Assembly: GCF_003173355.1 (NCBI RefSeq)
Contig: NZ_QGMY01000002.1
Coordinates: 558,001-622,000 of the forward strand
Origin: Methanospirillum lacunae
Lineage (GTDB): Archaea; Halobacteriota; Methanomicrobia; Methanomicrobiales; Methanospirillaceae
Direction of reading: 5' to 3'
Length of the DNA stretch: 64,000 nucleotides
This document shows positions 58,559 through 64,000 of this stretch, piece after piece (within the stretch, counting starts at the first letter, position 1; each line of letters starts with the position of its first letter). The notes beneath the pieces were generated by a model. That model made no database searches and was not told the DNA's origin. It saw only the letters and a list, made by a program, of their open reading frames with translations. A program made the position numbers and the translations under genes.

Positions 58559-60382
58559 CTACTTGAATATATTATAATCAAATTTGAGTCTTATTGCCCT
58601 ATTTGGATGTAATATAGAATAATTTATGGTAGTTTTTATCAATATTTTCATAGATAGTTCATCTGCTTCGTTTTTTGTTATTTCAACACATAATCGATTA
58701 TTATTCAATATCGGTTTGTACATCCATAATCCTGCAGACTTGTCTAAAATTATAATGTTTTCATATTCGTATTTGGGTATTGATTTTATAATATTTAGAC
58801 TCAAATTCTCCTCTAAATTTAAAGAAAAGGATCCTCCAATTTTTTCTTCTACAAATCGTTTAATCCATGAAGAAGGCATAAATATGATTGAAGGATTGAG
58901 TCCATTTTCTTTTAATTTAATAGATTCCGATTTTATTAAATGATAAATATTATGTGGTAAAAAATTGTTAATTAAAATTTCTTGGATATTTGGTTCAATA
59001 TTAAGGGTTTTATAAACATGTTGTATCTCTCTATTTACAATTTCATTAGAATACGAAGAAAAAAAGTGATTTGGATGAGAGAAATTTTCTTTAAAAAACC
59101 ACTCTTTTTTAAGATTTGGAATATTCAATGCAATACTGTTAAATTCTAATGGATTGTTTGAATCATAAGTATATGGTTTAACATCTGTTAATTCATTTAG
59201 CAAACTATTCTTTCCATATTCATCAAGTACTAATTTTGAAAAATATTCAATCTTTTGAGGATCAACATCCATTTTTGCTTTTATTTTTATTAATTGTTCA
59301 TTAAATTTTGAAATTGTGTCATTTATCCATTTTTTTGTACCTTTTAGTGCTTCTTTAGATTTATTTTTAAATAATATTTCCCAATTATCGCTATTCTCTA
59401 TCAGAAAGTCACAATGGTCATTGAATTTGCAAGATTCATTAATAAATAGATTAACAAAAAGGAATATTTCTTTTAGATAATATTGTTGATTAGTATTGGT
59501 TAGATTGATGTTATCAATATCTGGAAATATTGTTGAATTATTAGATTGAATACAACGAGTAATCATTAAAATATAATATTGATATAAATAATTTTCAGAT
59601 CCATGGTAATCATTATAACCTAGACCTAATTCAAATGCTGAGTTACTCCACAATTCATCATTTCTTCCCCCGAATAATTGAATGTAGGTAATCCATAATA
59701 GATCAAATTGGACAGGGGTTTTATTTTGAATAAATCTATTTGCATCTTCTGGGTTAGTATGATCCCATAATTCTTTAAGGTAAATTGCTGGATTAATATT
59801 TTTTTCTTTTCCTAAAAAAAGAATTAAAGCTCCTACTCGATAAAATGTAAAATAGGTTTTTACACTATAATTGAGCTGTTTTAATAGGATATTTATGCCA
59901 GAAACTTCATCTTCATTTATCTTCTGGCAATTTGTTAGAGAAAAATTAATATTTTCAATAATATTTATTGGTTCTAATCCATATTTACTTGAAAGTTCTT
60001 TTATAATGTTTGGTGATAATAGTCTATTTAAATATTCGATGAGGTAGTTTTGGTAATTCTGATTGATTAGAGTTAATATTGGTATTATTGAAAAATTCTT
60101 TAAAGCAGTATAATTCAACAAGAAATTAAAACATTTTATCTCTCGATTAATTTTTTCATTTTCTTTTTGATCTGATAAAAAATAAGGAGATTTTATCTGA
60201 TGATCGAGATTATTAGAAATAGACATTTGAATTTCTCTTGGATTTAGAAGAGATGATAAGGAAAAATCATCAATTATTTTTTTAAACTGAGAAAAATCAT
60301 TTTTTTCTAAAGTACTCTTAATAAAATTATAAAGATAGTCGGATAAGATTAGATCAGTGTTTCTTTTGTGTGTATGTTTCAT
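58559..60382 (-). CDS. Large protein of unknown function, AT-rich two-gene unit
   Basis: The 607-residue product has no domain I recognise. It is rich in Asn, Ile, Lys and Leu, looks mostly helical to about residue 390, and ends in a mixed region with IIFMPSSWIKRFVEEKIGG, ENIIILDKSAGLWMYKP and RLCVEITKNEADELSM. No membrane segment or signal peptide was seen. The start overlaps the stop of the upstream membrane-protein gene by four bases, so the pair are co-translated. Its base composition is far more AT-rich than the core genes, which suggests transfer. Function unknown; a defence-type effector is a speculative reading of the context. Confidence 0.8.
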   Translation of the reverse strand: MKHTHKRNTDLILSDYLYNFIKSTLEKNDFSQFKKIIDDFSLSSLLNPREIQMSISNNLDHQIKSPYFLSDQKENEKINREIKCFNFLLNYTALKNFSIIPILTLINQNYQNYLIEYLNRLLSPNIIKELSSKYGLEPINIIENINFSLTNCQKINEDEVSGINILLKQLNYSVKTYFTFYRVGALILFLGKEKNINPAIYLKELWDHTNPEDANRFIQNKTPVQFDLLWITYIQLFGGRNDELWSNSAFELGLGYNDYHGSENYLYQYYILMITRCIQSNNSTIFPDIDNINLTNTNQQYYLKEIFLFVNLFINESCKFNDHCDFLIENSDNWEILFKNKSKEALKGTKKWINDTISKFNEQLIKIKAKMDVDPQKIEYFSKLVLDEYGKNSLLNELTDVKPYTYDSNNPLEFNSIALNIPNLKKEWFFKENFSHPNHFFSSYSNEIVNREIQHVYKTLNIEPNIQEILINNFLPHNIYHLIKSESIKLKENGLNPSIIFMPSSWIKRFVEEKIGGSFSLNLEENLSLNIIKSIPKYEYENIIILDKSAGLWMYKPILNNNRLCVEITKNEADELSMKILIKTTINYSILHPNRAIRLKFDYNIFK

Positions 60383-61176
60383 TGGTTTATCTCCAATTCT
60401 ACAATTTCAAAAAATAAATACCAAATATCCTCTTTTAATTCATTATTTTCTTTTATAAGTTTGATATATTCGAGAAAAATTTGATTTAAAAAGATATCTT
60501 TAAAATTTATTTTAATATTTGGGGATAAATTAGAGATACAAACATCATTATAAATGTCTAACAATATACTGATATACTTCAAGGAGATTCCTTTATCGTT
60601 ATTCGAAGCGGTTTTTTGAATAATATCCATTATTGAAGTAATAATGTCTTTAAAATCATCCAAATTTTCATTTTTAATAATTTTTTTACTTTCTATTAGC
60701 AACAGATCTGCAATCTTATATGGGTTTATAATTTCGACCATTTTATAGTAATATTTACCAAATAATATAATATTTAATGTGAATAATATAAAAATTATTG
60801 TATTTAAATATATATTACTTATATTTAATAAAGAAAAAAATAATGAAATTAAAATTGTAAATACTCCAATAAATAACAAAATTTTAGTCCAATAATTTTC
60901 TTTAAAAAATTTTAAAAGTTTATACGAATAATCCTTGGTGCCTTTTTCAATTACAAATAATGATATTGAAAATACTATAGCAATGATAGCTGCTAATGAT
61001 TGAGTTACTGTATCAAAGATTCCTTCATTAGTAGGATCTGAATTCGTGAATAATGGGGTAAGGGTGAAAAAGCAAATTTGAATTCCATTTATAGTATAAA
61101 GAGTTAATAAATGGCTGATATCCGGGTATATTAATAAGATGTATATTAAAGATGGAGAAAAAGGGATATAATACAT
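60379..61176 (-). CDS. Membrane protein of unknown function, partner of the 607-residue protein
   Basis: The 265-residue protein has about four hydrophobic segments in its first 155 residues (for example SLAAIIAIVFSISLFVIE near 60 and ILLFIGVFTILISLFFSLL near 95). A soluble helical C-terminal half follows (about 160-265). The second segment resembles those of DUF2254-like membrane proteins, but I would not assign the family. It overlaps the 607-residue gene by four bases and shares its AT-rich composition. The likely arrangement is a membrane sensor or anchor encoded with a cytoplasmic partner. Confidence 0.78.
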   Translation of the reverse strand: MYYIPFSPSLIYILLIYPDISHLLTLYTINGIQICFFTLTPLFTNSDPTNEGIFDTVTQSLAAIIAIVFSISLFVIEKGTKDYSYKLLKFFKENYWTKILLFIGVFTILISLFFSLLNISNIYLNTIIFILFTLNIILFGKYYYKMVEIINPYKIADLLLIESKKIIKNENLDDFKDIITSIMDIIQKTASNNDKGISLKYISILLDIYNDVCISNLSPNIKINFKDIFLNQIFLEYIKLIKENNELKEDIWYLFFEIVELEINQ

Positions 61177-61473
61177 AAAATAATTCCTTATTTTACCATT
61201 GTTTTAATTTTTATTATATCTGCTTATATTCTTTTAATTGGTACTTTTCTTAATGAAAAAAATGTTGATGTAAAAAAACTGCGCTATTTCTCCTATTGTA
61301 AAAATATATATAATTTTATCGTTTTTATTATTATTTCCGATTTTAAGTTCCTAAACCTTTGATAAGAATAATATCCAAATTCTATGAGAAAGTACTTTAT
61401 GGTATCTTAATTAACCAAAAAATTTGAGCCTTTTTTACTAGATAATAATATTATTTAAAACCAATTCGCTAAA
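61177..61473. other. AT-rich gap upstream of the two-gene unit
   Basis: About 300 bases of very AT-rich DNA with many T-runs. It should contain the promoter of the membrane-protein gene. No repeats or genes are apparent. Confidence 0.45.
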
Positions 61474-61842
61474 TTATCTTTCACCCCCCACTTCCTCAAA
61501 CAACGCTGCCTTTTTCCGGGGCCACTTCTCCAGCATATTCCACACCTGCATCGCCACCGCTATAAACAGATCTCTCTCCTCTCCCGGAATCTCAAACACA
61601 ACCCCGTGACCGGACGGCGACAACCCAACCGTTCCCCCGGGCTCGACTGCTATCCCTTCCACCCGGTTGATCACATCCCGGGCATCCTGCTTTGAGATCC
61701 TCCCAATCTCACCTGGACCGTCGATGATGATCCTCACCATATCTGTTTGGGCATCAGGCTTCAGCCTGCCAATCTTCCAGAGTGCAGTACAACCGAAGAT
61801 GAACCAGAAGAGATGAGGCAGATTCATCCTGAAATGGGCCAT
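61474..61842 (-). CDS. Small protein of unknown function
   Basis: The 122-residue product has a hydrophobic N-terminal segment (HLFWFIFGCTALW) and then a soluble part with MVRIIIDGPGEIGRIS and AVAMQVWNMLEKWP. I do not recognise a family. The ATG at 61842 has GGAGGG upstream, inside the end of the preceding zinc-finger gene, and the two are clearly co-transcribed. Its GC-rich codon use contrasts with the AT-rich genes on either side. Confidence 0.6.
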   Translation of the reverse strand: MAHFRMNLPHLFWFIFGCTALWKIGRLKPDAQTDMVRIIIDGPGEIGRISKQDARDVINRVEGIAVEPGGTVGLSPSGHGVVFEIPGEERDLFIAVAMQVWNMLEKWPRKKAALFEEVGGER

Positions 61843-61845
61843 CAC

Positions 61846-62175
61846 TTACGATCCCTCCCTGAGAATACTGGATCTGCACGAGTCACAGATTGCAGTATGG
61901 CTCTCCGGGTCATGCCAGGTAGCCCTGAATGTATCACAGACCTGGCATCGTCCAAGATCTGAGGTCACCTTCACCAGAGAGACCGGGTCGATCACCTGGG
62001 GAAGAGCCCGGAACGATGCAGCCTCGTCACGTTTTGCCTTCTCATAACATGACCTGCAGATCTTCCGGTTCAACCGTGCCGGAGCAGACATCCGCTCCCG
62101 GGTCATCCATTCCTTGAAATGAACCCACTCTGACCCGCAGCAGTCACACGGCCCCTCACCAAACCCCCGGTCAAT
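61846..62175 (-). CDS. Zinc-finger protein with missing canonical start
   Basis: The protein has three paired-cysteine sites: CDCCG, KICRSCYEKA, and a C-terminal CQVCDTF with CDSCRSS. The first site lies upstream of the first ATG in frame (62106), so the real gene must begin earlier. The frame is open to 62175, where a TAG precedes it, and the only codon available at that edge is ATT. Either the start is non-canonical or the 5' end was cut off. The sequence beyond is the decayed helicase copy. Function unknown; nucleic-acid binding is plausible. Confidence 0.6.
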   Translation of the reverse strand: MDRGFGEGPCDCCGSEWVHFKEWMTRERMSAPARLNRKICRSCYEKAKRDEAASFRALPQVIDPVSLVKVTSDLGRCQVCDTFRATWHDPESHTAICDSCRSSILREGS

Positions 62176-62246
62176 CTAACAGAACTCAGATGGTCTTACT
62201 TTGAATGGTAAACCCGGGGCATCGGTACATGTGAAATGTGTTGCAG

Positions 62247-62850
62247 TTTTGTGCAAAAGATTTCATCCTCTATTAACTATGCCTGTACCTGTACCGCCTG
62301 AATATGGAATGGGGCTCTATCTAGATTTTGAGTTTGGAAATGTTCTTCATTACTGTTTGGATGAGATCTCAATCAGGGTGTTCAATATAATCAACGGTCG
62401 ATCGAGTCCGGGTTTTTTCTGCCATATGCAGACTGAAGCCAGTTTGGGGATATGAAACGAGCTCTTTACAGTGACTTTGTCTTATGCAACCAAGAGAAAG
62501 GAGGATCTACTTCAGGTTCATCCATCCGAGTTCTGAATAGAGTTTCCGATCCGGAATGGGAATATCATCGGTAGGATCGATGTAATGCTCGACTCACCGG
62601 AAGGACTTGAGATCCAGGATTACAAGACCTTGGATGAGGTGATTGCTCCTGAAGCTTCAGCAATGCAGGTGAAGATTTATGTATACAGACTACGCCTTCT
62701 TGGAACGAGCGTATCATCCGACTAGGTTGCATATATAGAAAATGCGAGAGTTAATTTATCAGATCCAGGTGAAGAAGGTCCCGGGAAAAACCGGGAAATA
62801 ATGTGGTGGGTATGATTATTTCCAGATATGCAGGTTAAGGTAAAGAATAC
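62247..62850 (+). pseudogene. Decayed copy of the helicase-nuclease C-terminal third
   Basis: From about 62247 to 62850 the DNA matches 49157-49860 of the intact helicase gene. It begins at the bases for AKDLIL, continues through FGNALHFCLGEIS (here FGNVLHYCLDEIS), the nuclease stretch EIQDYKT (intact here) and the terminal Fe-S motif (CGSCDYFQIC, here CGGYDYFQIC), and runs past the stop. There are several frameshifts, stop codons and an internal deletion of about 35 bases. It is non-functional. Confidence 0.9.
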
Positions 62851-63013
62851 AGATAGGAAATGGTAAGGAATAGGGATGATATATGATTAAGTATCTTTAT
62901 AGACTTTAGATCAGATTATAAATGATAATATTAATAATGATATTATAGAAAAATGCTTAAAATTTATTTTTTTCGCAACAGAGTTTATACTAGGTTTTAA
63001 TTCGAATTTTTTT

Positions 63014-63604
63014 ATGAGAGCGGTTTTTTGTTGTAATCATAAAATTAATTGGTTAGAATATTCAATATTTAATATGTATTTTATGGATTATGTGTATACT
63101 GGAGTTACTTTTTTTCTTGGGATCATATTCTCCTTCGTTATCGTTTGGTATTATGAATGGAGAAAAAAGAAAAATGAAATAAAATATGCTGCAAGTATAA
63201 TTTATGAAGATATACTTTCACAAATAAAAGCTCAAAAGGAATTAATAAGAGTTTTAAAAAATCCAAGTGACTTTAATGCATTATGGAAATTACGAGAAAA
63301 AGAAATTTTCAATAAAAATATTTTTATAAATTTATTACCCGAGATTATTAAACTTAAATTAATATATTTTGAAATAACAAATTTTTACTCATTCGGGGAA
63401 CCAATTAATAACCGAAAAGACATGATAATTACTTCTTATGAAAAAATAAGAAATATTTTTAATAACCCAGATAGTAAAGAAGAATTAATGAAGAGATATG
63501 GATTAGATGAAGATTTAGATGATTTTTGTAGATATGTTCAATTTAATATTGAATATGGAGATAAAATCCTTAAAAAAATTAAAGCAGAATATTCAATAAA
63601 ATGA
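63014..63604 (+). CDS. Membrane-anchored protein of unknown function
   Basis: The protein has one membrane segment (VTFFLGIIFSFVIVWYY) followed by a charged, helical cytoplasmic part of about 150 residues with several Lys/Glu-rich stretches. The start is uncertain: ATGs at 63014, 63074 and 63083 are possible, and the latter two place the membrane segment at the N-terminus. No family was recognised. It is as AT-rich as the two-gene unit at 58559-61176 and may belong to the same transferred segment. Confidence 0.6.
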   Translation: MRAVFCCNHKINWLEYSIFNMYFMDYVYTGVTFFLGIIFSFVIVWYYEWRKKKNEIKYAASIIYEDILSQIKAQKELIRVLKNPSDFNALWKLREKEIFNKNIFINLLPEIIKLKLIYFEITNFYSFGEPINNRKDMIITSYEKIRNIFNNPDSKEELMKRYGLDEDLDDFCRYVQFNIEYGDKILKKIKAEYSIK

Positions 63605-63781
63605 ATATAAGCAAGAGATTAGATAAAATGTCGAAAATCGGAATAAATTTTGATAATATCAAAAATCCATACTTTTTACATGTGACTATCTAATGAAGAA
63701 AATAAACGCCATATTGAAACACAATTGAACAGTTACGAATGATAATTATATCTGCAAAATCCCTAATTAGAAACCAATTAT

Positions 63782-63991
63782 CTATCTCTTGTTTTGCATT
63801 TTATTAGAAATTTCCCAAAACCAATCGTTTCTAGAACCACATTTTTGAATTTCACCTTTATGTTCCAGTTTTTTTAATATTTTGTTAATTTCTTCAGGTT
63901 TAATTTTTATATTCTTGTAGATATTTCGCGTTTTTATTTTTGGTGTACTGCTGATGAGATCAAAGATTTTATCTTCAAAAATATCTATCAA
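63782..63991 (-). CDS. Winged-helix domain, possible C-terminal part of a longer protein (window edge)
   Basis: The 69 residues visible fit a small winged helix: KIFDLISSTPKIKTRNIYKN, then EEINKILKKLEHKGEIQK, then WFWEI. A TTG at 63991 with AAGGAG before it could be a start, but the frame stays open to the window edge, so the gene may begin beyond it. It could be a regulator or the DNA-binding end of a larger protein. It is AT-rich like its neighbours. Confidence 0.5.
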   Translation of the reverse strand: MIDIFEDKIFDLISSTPKIKTRNIYKNIKIKPEEINKILKKLEHKGEIQKCGSRNDWFWEISNKMQNKR

Positions 63992-64000
63992 AATCTCCTT

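Overview
The window looks like a chromosome segment of a hydrogenotrophic methanogen of the order Methanomicrobiales, most probably Methanospirillum or a close relative (inference). The signs are archaeosine tRNA-modification genes (tgtA, arcS), an archaeal-type RNase P RNA, a methanogen-style nif operon with nifI1 and nifI2 between nifH and nifD, histidine kinases with the H-box 'SITRHDILN', and secreted DUF4430 and beta-propeller proteins. No tRNA, rRNA or CRISPR array was seen.

Positions 1-18994 are mostly housekeeping: the end of pyrE, purD-argF, a flippase-like membrane protein, then a tight leftward operon (AMMECR1, tgtA, arcS, an NfnAB-like flavoprotein pair, an RNase III-domain protein). 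After these come a secreted DUF4430 protein, rnpB, a SagB-type nitroreductase, hisF, ahcY, a 13-repeat TPR protein and an Rsm22-like methyltransferase. Positions 19200-26440 are a chemosensory patch: a decayed histidine kinase that runs in frame into a response regulator, a stand-alone CheB methylesterase domain, and a giant soluble chemoreceptor built from 13 copies of a 91-residue double-HAMP unit.

Positions 26600-35580 hold a complete-looking nif operon, nifH-nifI1-nifI2-nifD-nifK-nifE-nifN, followed by a [2Fe-2S] ferredoxin and an AnfO-family protein. It has a long leader rich in inverted repeats and a hairpin directly between nifK and nifE. NifH feeds electrons to NifDK, NifI1/NifI2 would switch the enzyme off when ammonium is present, and NifEN is the cofactor assembly scaffold. 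nifB and the rest of the cofactor pathway are not in the window. Positions 35870-46950 carry a methyltransferase, secreted and membrane proteins, a nitroreductase, a 7TM-PAS histidine kinase, and a TetR/EFR1/flavodoxin group.

Positions 47125-64000 are accessory and decaying. An intact UvrD-family helicase fused to a RecB-type nuclease has two decayed partial copies. Around it are MNT nucleotidyltransferases with dead HEPN partners (one truncated, one stopped by a single nonsense codon), an AlbA_2/Schlafen-type gene without a usual start codon, a HicAB pair whose toxin start seems lost, a Fic gene broken by an amber codon and a frameshift, a chimeric scrap of two of these genes, and a transposase fragment. 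Beyond these lies very AT-rich DNA with a two-gene unit (265-aa membrane protein and 607-aa protein) that I do not recognise. It is the best candidate here for an undescribed system.
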